From the NCBI GenBank assembly GCA_002708395.1, contig PANP01000067.1:26563-31868 (forward strand): a DNA stretch of 5,306 bases, in the 5' to 3' direction. Every line of letters begins with the position of its first letter. The first letter of the stretch is position 1. This stretch comes from Dehalococcoidia bacterium (GTDB taxonomy: Bacteria; Chloroflexota; Dehalococcoidia; UBA3495). The position numbers and the translations under genes are program-made. Below the pieces are notes generated by a model. It did no database searches. It was not told the origin of the DNA and saw only the letters and a program-made list of their open reading frames with translations. Shown here piece after piece: positions 1-5,306 of this stretch.

Positions 1-629
1 CCCTCCGCCCGGAGAATCACCGCTTGGCGCTCACCCTCAGCTTCCAGAATCGCCGCCTGTCTCTCACCCTCGGCCCGGTTGATCTGAGACTGACGTTGCC
101 CTTCCGACTCGGTGATATCGGCGGTTTTGATGGCCTCGGCAGACTTCTCCCGCTCCATCGCCGCTTTCACTCCCTGAGGAGGGTCGATCTCGTTGACCGC
201 TACTCCTTGGACTTTCACTCCCCAGCGCCCAGTATTCTCATCAAGAGATATCTGGAGTTCGTTCTGTATCCGTTCCCTTTCGGCCAGGGCCTCGGCCAGG
301 GTGATGTTTCCGATGATCGACCTCAGTTCGGCAACCGCCAACGCCCGTACGGCGGCACGGTGGTCGGCGACGTTTAGAACGGATTTTTCCGCTTCTTCCT
401 CAACCACTTTGAAATAGAGGACGAAGTCCATATCCACGACGACGTTGTCCTTGGTGATGTATTTTTGCGTGGGCACCCGGTCTACTTGCTCTCTGGTGTC
501 CACCAAGCGTCCGGTATATATGACGGGAATCAGAAACCTGAACCCGGGTTCGGCGACCGACTCCAGGCGGCCCCACTTCAGTATCACCAGTCGCTCATAC
601 TGTTTAACAACCACTATTCCTGAGGCCAT
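1..629 (-). CDS. SPFH/stomatin-like (slipin-type) protein, C-terminus cut off by window edge
   Basis: I translated this by hand from the minus strand; 209 complete codons are present and no stop is reached before the edge. The protein begins MASGIVVVKQYERLVILKWG and continues with the SPFH (band 7) core: PGFRFLIP at about 28-35, VDTREQ at 43-48, TKDNVVVDMDFVLYFKV at 59-75, the helical AVRALAVAELRSIIGN at 93-108, and GVKVQGVAVNEIDPP at 137-151. A charged coiled-coil follows, with repeats of the form AEGERQAAILE from about residue 175. SPFH proteins form membrane-associated oligomeric scaffolds and commonly pair with NfeD proteases. The gene lies 25 nt after nfeD on the same strand and has no promoter of its own that I can see, so the two are probably co-transcribed. 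The ATG is preceded by AGGAGG at 6-nt spacing, and an in-frame TAG at 641-639 excludes a longer start. Unusually, there is no N-terminal transmembrane segment. Family assignment is firm; the exact subfamily is not. Confidence 0.93.
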   Translation of the reverse strand, partial: MASGIVVVKQYERLVILKWGRLESVAEPGFRFLIPVIYTGRLVDTREQVDRVPTQKYITKDNVVVDMDFVLYFKVVEEEAEKSVLNVADHRAAVRALAVAELRSIIGNITLAEALAERERIQNELQISLDENTGRWGVKVQGVAVNEIDPPQGVKAAMEREKSAEAIKTADITESEGQRQSQINRAEGERQAAILEAEGERQAVILRAE

Positions 630-634
630 GATTA

Positions 635-640
635 CCTCCT
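635..640 (-). promoter_or_regulatory. Shine-Dalgarno site of the SPFH gene
   Basis: A perfect AGGAGG on the minus strand ends five bases before the trinucleotide window of the ATG at 629-627 (spacer 634-630). With the in-frame TAG that overlaps its upstream edge (641-639), it fixes the start codon. It is much stronger than the site before nfeD, which would favour making more SPFH protein than protease from a shared transcript. Confidence 0.9.
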
Positions 641-654
641 AAATGGGGAAGCTT

Positions 655-2031
655 TTAGTTATTCGTATCATCTGGCGTTGAAACTGTCAGAATCAGGCCA
701 TCAACCTTGGTGACCATGACAGGTTCGCCTTGGGGGACAACGGTACCATCTTGGCTTACCGCTGTCCATGTTTCATCACCGAACCGCACCCGGCCGCGCG
801 GGGCCAAGTCGATCGCCACAACGCCCGATGCGCCCAACAACGCCGGGCCTGTTGATTCGGGCGTTGCCATCCGGGACCGGTAGATGGTTCTTACGACGTA
901 AAGCAGGACCAGACCAAGGATGGCAGCCATCCCTCCGAGAAGCCACAAGTTCACCGAAACCTCGGGCAATGTCGGCGACTTATCGCCGAATTGGCTGAAG
1001 AGTAGGAGTCCGCCCAACACGAAGCTGATGATGGATCCGACGCCAAGTATCCCGAAACCAAGGACCTGGGTTTCAATGATCGCCAACACCACCGCCAAGA
1101 GGACAAAGACCACTCCAGCCCAGTTCACCGGCAGGTTTCCCGCTGCCAGGAACGCCAGAAGCAGGCAGATGGTCCCGACTACGCCCGGTGCGATGAGGCC
1201 GGGGTTGAACAACTCTATAACCAGGCCCAGACCGCCCAGAGTCAGCAGGATGAATGAGACGTTGGGGTCGGAGATTACCTCCAGGAACAACTCCAGAATA
1301 TTCTTGCCGAATCGCCGCGGCTCGATATCAAGTGTGTCCAGCGTCCTAGTGCCAGCTGAGGTTTCCACCTCCAGCCCATCTACCTGGGCCAGCAGGTCGT
1401 CAAGATCCTCGGCGATGAAATCAACCATGTTGAACTCCACCGCTTCCTTGGCGGTGAAAGACGCCGCTTTCCGCACCGTCTCCTCCAGTTTGTCCTCATT
1501 ACGGCCTCGCTCTTGAGCGATACTGCGAATCAGGGCTGCGGCGTCGTTCTCGATCTTACTGGCCAGGGTTTCCTCCAGGTCCCCGCCGGTGGACGAGACA
1601 GGGGTCGCAGCGCCGATGTTTGTCCCAGGGGCCATCACGGCGAAGTTAGCGGCGGCAGTTATAAAGGTACCAGCCGACCCGGCCCTAGCGCCCTGTGGAG
1701 AAACGTAGACCGCCACCGGCACCGGAGAATCCAGCAGCAATTGGACTATATCCCGGGTGGAAGAAAGCAGACCGCCCGGCGTGTCTAACTCAATCACCAC
1801 CATGACGCTACGGTCTTCCACTGCTTGATCTAGGGCTCTGGAGATATACCGGTGCTTAACCGGGTTAATGATGCCGTTGACGTCCAGAAGCAGGATGTGG
1901 GGAGCCTGAGCCTGCGCCAACAACGGCCCGAACAAGCCCATCAGCATCATGGCTGCGAAGACAGCCAGGAAGATGCGCCTTCTGAACATCGAAAGCGGAT
2001 TGTTCGGTCTGTTCAGATACAACAGCATCAT
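655..2031 (-). CDS. nfeD: NfeD long-form: membrane-bound ClpP/SppA-class serine protease
   Basis: This is a 458-residue protein of the long NfeD class (Pyrococcus PH1510 type), a membrane serine protease that in Pyrococcus cleaves its partner stomatin. Domains in order: a signal peptide at about 16-42 (hydrophobic FLAVFAAMMLMGLFG, then AQAQA); a ClpP/SppA-like protease domain at about 45-235; about five membrane helices near 257-275, 280-300, 303-322, 325-346 and 363-383; and a C-terminal NfeD OB-fold at about 395-455. The protease shows DTPGG (83-87), the nucleophile motif GSAGT with Ser119, and the presumed general base Lys159 in SKIENDAAALI, both matching the Ser-Lys dyad layout of PH1510. 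FTAKEAVEFNMVD (192-204) is the usual SppA-like end. Two adjacent ATGs (residues 1 and 2) could start it; only a weak GAG precedes them. Met15 has no Shine-Dalgarno. The gene heads an operon with the SPFH gene 25 nt downstream. It appears intact and catalytically competent. Confidence 0.95.
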   Translation of the reverse strand: MMLLYLNRPNNPLSMFRRRIFLAVFAAMMLMGLFGPLLAQAQAPHILLLDVNGIINPVKHRYISRALDQAVEDRSVMVVIELDTPGGLLSSTRDIVQLLLDSPVPVAVYVSPQGARAGSAGTFITAAANFAVMAPGTNIGAATPVSSTGGDLEETLASKIENDAAALIRSIAQERGRNEDKLEETVRKAASFTAKEAVEFNMVDFIAEDLDDLLAQVDGLEVETSAGTRTLDTLDIEPRRFGKNILELFLEVISDPNVSFILLTLGGLGLVIELFNPGLIAPGVVGTICLLLAFLAAGNLPVNWAGVVFVLLAVVLAIIETQVLGFGILGVGSIISFVLGGLLLFSQFGDKSPTLPEVSVNLWLLGGMAAILGLVLLYVVRTIYRSRMATPESTGPALLGASGVVAIDLAPRGRVRFGDETWTAVSQDGTVVPQGEPVMVTKVDGLILTVSTPDDTNN

Positions 2032-2068
2032 AAATCTCGATACAGTGTATTATTCATCGCCCGAAAAC

Positions 2069-2097
2069 ATAATCAAGCAATGGGAACAGGATGTCAA
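2069..2097 (-). promoter_or_regulatory. Predicted sigma70-type promoter for nfeD-SPFH operon
   Basis: On the minus strand a perfect TTGACA (2097-2092) is followed after 17 bp by GATTAT (2074-2069), which matches the -10 consensus at four of six positions. Transcription would start near 2062, leaving a leader of about 30 nt before the nfeD ATG. It lies in the 149-nt gap after the reductase gene, so nfeD can be transcribed independently of it. I see no convincing operator next to it. Confidence 0.7.
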
Positions 2098-2180
2098 TAA
2101 AAGACCGGCAGCGGTGCGGGGGCCGTATCGAAAATGGCCGAAAACCTAGTGGGGGGAGGAAAAGGGGAACCGAAAGCCGG

Positions 2181-3398
2181 TTAGTCGCGATAGGCTGAGG
2201 AAACTTCAGGTTGGGCTGAGCCATTTTCGGGGTGGTGAGCGAAGCGGGCCAGGAGCGGGTTTATCATGCGCAGTGCGCCTCCCAGTCCCGGATTGCCCAT
2301 AATCTGTCCAATCATCTTGCTATGCCAGTCGAAAGTTCCTTCCGAGGCGTCGACCAACTCGCTATTGAAGCCATTGGCGCCGGCTCGCTTCACCAGCGAA
2401 CCAATCTGCTGATCAGACAGGAATTCGTATAGACGGCGGGCTGAATAGCCCACCTCCATCTCGTCGGCCAAAAGCTCCCGCCAGCGGGACTGATACCGGC
2501 TGAGATTCCCCGACGAAAGGTCATCATCGGCCAACGCCTCGGACAATACTTGGGAGGCAGCTTCGCTGGCCAGCAAGGAATAGTAGATCCCGCCTCCGGT
2601 GGTTGGCTTAACTTGACCCGCCGCATCCCCGACAACCAACATCCGGTCTTGATAGGTATGCTTCAACGACCTTAGAGGAATGCCCCACTTGGCGGTCTCA
2701 TCAACTACCTCATTAATCTTCCCGTCCTGCCGGAGTTGCTGGATGAACCCGGTCAGCCGCGTTTGGGCCTTCTTCCGGGATAGCAAACCCACCAAGGCCC
2801 GGCCCGGAGATGTGGGAACCAACCAAGAGAAGAAACCCGGCGCCACGTGTCCTCCTAGATGGACTTCAACATCATCTTTTCCATCTGTGGAAACCACCGC
2901 TTGAACGCCGGTAACGTAGTCGCTCACCGTTCCCAGTCCGGCTTTTTTGACCAAGGGAGATCCGAATCCAGTGGCTAGGACCACGGCTCGGGCTTGGTGA
3001 CTTCCCTCACCGGTAATCACCGTGACACCATGTTCTTGAGAGATAATCTTTTCGACCCGCTGCCCCAAGAGGTAAGTTGCCCCGGCTTCCCTAGCTCTCT
3101 GAGCGAAGGACGCCACGTAAGCGACCCGGTCGACGACGCAGGCCTGGGGCTTTGCTGTTTCAAAGAAGAGTGTCCCGGCCCCGGGGGCTACCAAACGGGC
3201 GGAGTTGGGTTCGCGGTAGATGAACGAGGGGTCTATCGGGAATCGGTTGGCGCATTCCCGGCCGATAAGACCGGTGCACAGTTTGTCGCCAATCTCGTAC
3301 CGAGAGTCGATCACGGTTACGGAGTAGCCTTCACTTGCCAGCCCCAAGGCGGTGTTATTGCCCGCCGGTCCGGCTCCCACCACAATTACATCATCCAA
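2181..3398 (-). CDS. FAD-dependent geranylgeranyl reductase family oxidoreductase
   Basis: This 405-residue flavoprotein belongs to the geranylgeranyl reductase family (PHBH-like fold), whose members hydrogenate double bonds of isoprenoid chains in lipids, quinones or chlorophyll. The N-terminus carries the Rossmann dinucleotide motif VGAGPAGNNTA (7-17) and the acidic end of the second strand at VTVIDS (27-32). GDKLCTGLIG (37-46) includes Cys41, at the place where archaeal relatives carry a conserved Cys. FSWLVP (190-195) resembles the substrate-pocket YxWxFP motif, with Val for Phe. VVGDAAGQVKPTTGGGIYYSL (255-275) is the second FAD-binding motif and is diagnostic of the family. The start is TTG: an in-frame TAA at 3419-3417 leaves no ATG or GTG, and GAGGG lies 9 nt upstream of the TTG. 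There are no membrane helices. The true substrate (archaeal-type lipid, menaquinone side chain or other polyprenol) cannot be told from sequence. It has its own promoter and is divergent from the GntR gene. Confidence 0.9.
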   Translation of the reverse strand: MDDVIVVGAGPAGNNTALGLASEGYSVTVIDSRYEIGDKLCTGLIGRECANRFPIDPSFIYREPNSARLVAPGAGTLFFETAKPQACVVDRVAYVASFAQRAREAGATYLLGQRVEKIISQEHGVTVITGEGSHQARAVVLATGFGSPLVKKAGLGTVSDYVTGVQAVVSTDGKDDVEVHLGGHVAPGFFSWLVPTSPGRALVGLLSRKKAQTRLTGFIQQLRQDGKINEVVDETAKWGIPLRSLKHTYQDRMLVVGDAAGQVKPTTGGGIYYSLLASEAASQVLSEALADDDLSSGNLSRYQSRWRELLADEMEVGYSARRLYEFLSDQQIGSLVKRAGANGFNSELVDASEGTFDWHSKMIGQIMGNPGLGGALRMINPLLARFAHHPENGSAQPEVSSAYRD

Positions 3399-3407
3399 GT
3401 CGGCTAG

Positions 3408-3412
3408 CCCTC
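3408..3412 (-). promoter_or_regulatory. Shine-Dalgarno site deciding the TTG start of the reductase
   Basis: GAGGG on the minus strand (within AGAGGG) sits 9 nt before the TTG at 3398-3396. The upstream in-frame TAA at 3419-3417 leaves only ATC AGA GGG CTA GCC GAC between stop and TTG, so no other standard start exists ahead of the FAD-binding motif, which begins at residue 4. The TTG start is therefore well supported. Confidence 0.8.
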
Positions 3413-3448
3413 TGATTTATTCCCTTTCCGTGGACCTGAAGCAGACCG

Positions 3449-3477
3449 ATTATACTATTCCTGTTCAGGGTTATCCA
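3449..3477 (-). promoter_or_regulatory. Predicted promoter for the reductase gene
   Basis: The minus strand reads TGGATA (3477-3472, four of six matches to TTGACA), a 17-bp spacer, then a perfect TATAAT (3454-3449). Transcription would begin near 3442, giving a leader of about 44 nt to the TTG. It faces away from the GntR promoter at 3560-3587. An inverted CCTG-TT-CAGG lies in its spacer but is too short to call an operator. Confidence 0.6.
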
Positions 3478-3538
3478 GGCTAACTTCCATATAAGAGCTC
3501 AGCTGATATCCGCCTGACGATTCATCCTCAGCCGGTGC

Positions 3539-3549
3539 TAGTCAGACCC
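3539..3549. promoter_or_regulatory. Degenerate second FadR-type operator
   Basis: TAGTC-A-GACCC matches the inverted repeat TGGTC-N-GACCA at eight of ten arm positions. It lies 10 bp upstream of the -35 box of the GntR gene, between the two divergent promoters. Its centre (3544) is 63 bp, or six helical turns, from the centre of the perfect copy (3607), so regulator dimers on both would face the same side of the DNA. Spacing and position make it plausible; degeneracy makes chance possible. Confidence 0.4.
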
Positions 3550-3559
3550 CCTTTGATTC

Positions 3560-3587
3560 TTGACATTCACGCCTGTGGGTGTATAAT
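3560..3587 (+). promoter_or_regulatory. Consensus sigma70-type promoter of the GntR gene
   Basis: Perfect TTGACA (3560-3565) and perfect TATAAT (3582-3587) boxes are separated by 16 bp. Transcription should start near 3594, leaving a leader of about 34 nt. A promoter this close to consensus before a regulator gene is usually held down by a repressor, which fits the operator directly downstream. The downstream oxidoreductase gene has no equally good promoter, so this one may drive both. Confidence 0.88.
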
Positions 3588-3601
3588 CCCATTGTTAAAA
3601 T

Positions 3602-3612
3602 TGGTCTGACCA
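3602..3612. promoter_or_regulatory. FadR/FCD-type GntR operator (autoregulatory)
   Basis: TGGTC-T-GACCA is a perfect 11-bp inverted repeat with 5-bp arms. This is the recognised operator form of FadR-subfamily GntR regulators (TGGTnnnACCA core). It covers roughly +9 to +19 of the transcript from the consensus promoter and sits 15 bp before the ATG of a GntR gene of exactly this subfamily. Bound protein would block promoter escape, so negative autoregulation is the simplest reading. Confidence 0.78.
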
Positions 3613-3627
3613 CTTAATCAGGAGTGC

Positions 3628-4434
3628 ATGACAGATCAAGCGGCCAAAGGGCGCAGATTATACGAAGATATCGTACAGGAATTCAGCTCTCTGATAAGGC
3701 AGGGAGTGCTGAAACCCGGTGAGCGCCTACCGTCCGAGCGGGTGTTGGCGGATCAGCTTCAGGTAAGCCGCAGTTCGGTACGCGAAGCCCTCCGGTCACT
3801 GGAACTTCAAGGCCTGGTCATCAGCAAGCGAGGTTCCGGAACATTCATTAACACGGATAACCTGGAGTCAATGGTGGCGCTGCTTGCATCGACCCTTACG
3901 TCGGGAGCGGACACCCTCAAACACATATTTGAGATGCGTCACATGTTAGAGCCACAGATCGCTGCGTTGGCGGCCCAGCGGGCCAACAAGCAAGAAGTGG
4001 CAGAACTCGAGAGTATCTTGGAGGAGCAGGTCAAGGAGATTGCCGATGGAGGCACCGGGGTCGACTCGGACACTGCGTTTCACTTCGCCATGGCCTCTGC
4101 CACACACAACTCGGCCCTGGTTAAAGTAGTCAGCGCAGTGGAGGATATACTACGGCGTTCCCGTAACCAGTCGCTCCAAGAGCCGGGACGCCCTCAGCGC
4201 TCATTAGCTTCCCATCGGGAGATTCTGGGCATGATTCACAGCGGAGACGCCGCCGGGGCGCGCCGGGCGATGGAATACCACCTCACGACGGTGGAACCGG
4301 AGAACCTGACGAGCGATGAGCCAACAAATAAAGGGCCATCAGCGATCAACTCTCAGGAGGCCGATAGCGCCAATCTCCCTGAAATACCTCGCTCAGATGT
4401 GTTACGGGGAAAGACGAAAGTTGCTGACCGCTGA
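3628..4434 (+). CDS. GntR-family transcriptional regulator, FadR subfamily (FCD domain)
   Basis: This 268-residue regulator has an N-terminal GntR winged helix (about 8-75) and a C-terminal all-helical FCD ligand domain (about 95-220). The DNA-binding part shows RLYEDIVQEFSSLIRQGVLKPGERLPSER, the recognition-helix region VSRSSVREALRSLELQGLV (47-64), and the wing KRGSGTFI (67-74). The FCD domain retains the set that binds a metal in the family: Asp148 and His152 (DTAFH), His196 (SHREI) and His218 (YHL). FCD regulators usually sense small organic acids such as lactate, gluconate or other carboxylates. The polar tail from about 222 to 268 is longer than usual and looks disordered. AGGAG precedes the ATG at only 3 nt, but no other in-frame start would keep the HTH. 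A perfect operator lies in its own leader. The oxidoreductase gene 63 nt downstream is a likely target. Its effector is unknown. Confidence 0.94.
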   Translation: MTDQAAKGRRLYEDIVQEFSSLIRQGVLKPGERLPSERVLADQLQVSRSSVREALRSLELQGLVISKRGSGTFINTDNLESMVALLASTLTSGADTLKHIFEMRHMLEPQIAALAAQRANKQEVAELESILEEQVKEIADGGTGVDSDTAFHFAMASATHNSALVKVVSAVEDILRRSRNQSLQEPGRPQRSLASHREILGMIHSGDAAGARRAMEYHLTTVEPENLTSDEPTNKGPSAINSQEADSANLPEIPRSDVLRGKTKVADR

Positions 4435-4452
4435 AAGCTAATAGCTGACAGC
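4423..4452 (+). repeat. Short array of 7-bp GCTGAnn repeats overlapping the GntR stop codon
   Basis: Four consecutive 7-bp units read GCTGACC, GCTGAAA, GCTAATA and GCTGACA, followed by GC. They run across the last codons and the TGA (4432-4434) of the regulator gene. The same stretch can fold: GCTG (4430-4433) with CAGC (4449-4452), and AGC with GCT around a TAATA loop. No T-run follows, so it is not an ordinary intrinsic terminator and transcription may continue into the next gene. Confidence 0.6.
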
Positions 4453-4485
4453 ACGAAACCAGAAGTAAACAAAACACACTAATAT

Positions 4486-4490
4486 GGAGG
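4486..4490 (+). promoter_or_regulatory. Shine-Dalgarno site of the oxidoreductase gene
   Basis: GGAGG lies 7 nt before the ATG at 4498-4500. It is a strong, ideally spaced site that supports this start. The 63-nt gap after the regulator holds no promoter as good as the one before the regulator. Confidence 0.85.
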
Positions 4491-4497
4491 AACAGTC

Positions 4498-5306
4498 ATG
4501 AGCACAGTTGCCGTGGAGGTGATTTACCGCGGTATATTCCAAAGAACCCTGGCCCGCAACATCGTGCGGTCCATCGTGTTCGCCGCGCGGAAGGAGGGCA
4601 AGATCGGTACCGCCTTTGGCCGGTACGGAGACTCTCCGGAGCGCAACGGAATCCCGGCCAAACAGTTCGCAGTGGTGGCCGACAATGCCGAGGAACTGGA
4701 GGAAACTCTAGCCCGTTACGAACCCACTGAGGTTGACGTAACCATCAACGTAGACGACACCATGTGCAAAGGCATCGAGTCCTGGGCCTGGTACGGTCTA
4801 CAACCCATCAACCAGCTAACCAAAGCCAACGGGACGTTGATTGTAACCTCCCGCCAGGATGCCGATTCTCTGATTGAAGACATCCACCAGAAGGACACCG
4901 CCTTTGGCTTGTCTATCAGCAAGAGCACGGTGAGCTTCTCCGGCCTGTGGGTGTACAAAGACGACCACACCGACGCCCGGATCCTCGGCACCCTCTGCAA
5001 CGTCTGCCCCCAGCTATTCAGTTTTGACTCAATGGCTCAGGCCATGGCAGAGCAGGGGAACGACGAGACGAAGGTTGCCTCTGCCCGCAGGGCCTATGAC
5101 GGCGCGACCACCCGGCAGGTGGAACCGGGCGAGGGCAGTTCCGAAGTCCCCTTCACTTTCGACCTCCTAGGCTGGCAGGCCATGGAAGAAGGTCTGGTCA
5201 TCCGGGCCCAAGGTAAGGGTGGCGGCTTCCGCGGCGGCGATGAGGGCTTCCAGCCGGACCGGAACGAAGTGTTCAAGAAATTCAGCACCCGCTCCATGCG
5301 GCCGGT
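4498..5306 (+). CDS. 2-oxoacid:ferredoxin oxidoreductase gamma-type subunit, probable gamma-delta fusion; C-terminus cut off by window edge
   Basis: I translated this by hand; 269 complete codons run to the edge without a stop. Residues about 5-182 resemble the gamma domain of pyruvate/2-oxoacid:ferredoxin oxidoreductases, thiamine-diphosphate enzymes that decarboxylate a 2-oxoacid to acyl-CoA (or CO2 for oxalate) and reduce ferredoxin. The order fits: an N-terminal strand and glycine turn (VEVIYRGIFQRTLARNIV, 7-23), a central block GRYGDSPERNGIPAKQFAVV (41-60) matching the usual GPERRGAPV region, then LIVTS (114-118) and ILGTLCNVCPQLF (162-174), like the final gamma helix. Residues 180-260 form a linker of unknown fold rich in Gly, Glu and Arg. 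KFSTRSMRPV just before the cut resembles the lead-in to a two-[4Fe-4S] delta domain, so a gamma-delta fusion is likely. The usual GxGGQG turn is altered to RGIFQR, so the protein is a divergent member. Alpha and beta genes would be expected downstream. Family is likely, substrate unknown. Confidence 0.72.
   Translation, partial: MSTVAVEVIYRGIFQRTLARNIVRSIVFAARKEGKIGTAFGRYGDSPERNGIPAKQFAVVADNAEELEETLARYEPTEVDVTINVDDTMCKGIESWAWYGLQPINQLTKANGTLIVTSRQDADSLIEDIHQKDTAFGLSISKSTVSFSGLWVYKDDHTDARILGTLCNVCPQLFSFDSMAQAMAEQGNDETKVASARRAYDGATTRQVEPGEGSSEVPFTFDLLGWQAMEEGLVIRAQGKGGGFRGGDEGFQPDRNEVFKKFSTRSMRP

Noticed and set aside
24..417. Overlapping open frames on the plus strand near the left edge
   Set aside because: They are antisense shadows of the SPFH gene, whose translation on the minus strand matches a known family throughout.
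920..1516. 198-codon open frame on the plus strand
   Set aside because: It is fully antisense to the conserved NfeD coding region. Its product is a Ser/Arg/Pro-rich composition typical of antisense frames, with no recognisable domain.
2098..2180. Possible small gene or RNA in the gap between reductase and nfeD
   Set aside because: The stretch is purine-rich on the plus strand, but I find no small frame with a ribosome site and no stable RNA fold.
2168..2182. Small hairpin AACCG-AAAGC-CGGTT at the end of the reductase gene as a terminator
   Set aside because: The stem is only 5 bp and overlaps the stop codon. The following minus-strand sequence is C/T mixed rather than a T-run, so I do not call a terminator.
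2994..3407. 137-codon open frame on the plus strand
   Set aside because: Antisense to the FAD-binding part of the reductase; no domain and no convincing ribosome binding site.
3460..3469. Inverted repeat CCTG-TT-CAGG in the reductase promoter spacer
   Set aside because: Four-base arms are expected by chance, and they do not match the FadR-type operator seen nearby.
4716..5297. Two open frames on the minus strand near the right edge
   Set aside because: They lie opposite the oxidoreductase frame, which has a strong Shine-Dalgarno site and family-like sequence over its whole length.

Overview
The window carries two transcription blocks that diverge from a shared control region at about 3399-3627. 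All five genes are protein-coding. Strong Shine-Dalgarno sites and near-consensus sigma70-type promoters point to a bacterium. The gene mix (a long NfeD protease with an SPFH partner, a geranylgeranyl-reductase-type flavoprotein, an FCD-domain GntR regulator, and a 2-oxoacid:ferredoxin oxidoreductase gamma-type subunit), together with moderately GC-rich DNA, would suit an anaerobic or environmental lineage such as Chloroflexota (Dehalococcoidia-like). That taxonomic guess is weak and rests on gene content only.

Left block, minus strand, read right to left. A FAD-dependent geranylgeranyl reductase family protein (3398-2181, forced TTG start) is followed after 149 nt by a long-form NfeD membrane serine protease (2031-655). 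NfeD has its own promoter with a perfect -35 box. After 25 nt comes an SPFH/stomatin-type protein (629 to the left edge, cut off), preceded by a perfect AGGAGG. The nfeD-SPFH pair is the classic protease/scaffold operon known from bacteria and archaea. This SPFH protein lacks the usual N-terminal membrane segment.

Control region, 3399-3627. A minus-strand promoter serves the reductase. A plus-strand promoter with perfect TTGACA and TATAAT boxes serves the GntR gene. Just downstream of it is a perfect inverted repeat, TGGTC-T-GACCA, the classic operator form of FadR-type GntR regulators. A degenerate copy lies 63 bp upstream, centre to centre. Autoregulation, and possibly joint control of the divergent reductase, is the natural reading.

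Right block, plus strand. The FadR-type regulator (3628-4434) is followed after 63 nt by the start of a 2-oxoacid:ferredoxin oxidoreductase gamma-type subunit (4498 to the right edge, cut off). The sequence just before the cut looks like the lead-in to a ferredoxin (delta) domain, so a gamma-delta fusion is likely. A short array of 7-bp GCTGAnn units overlaps the end of the regulator gene. The likely logic is that the regulator senses a small organic acid and controls the oxidoreductase operon. A link to the reductase through reduced ferredoxin is only speculation. I see no RNA genes, mobile elements or CRISPR.
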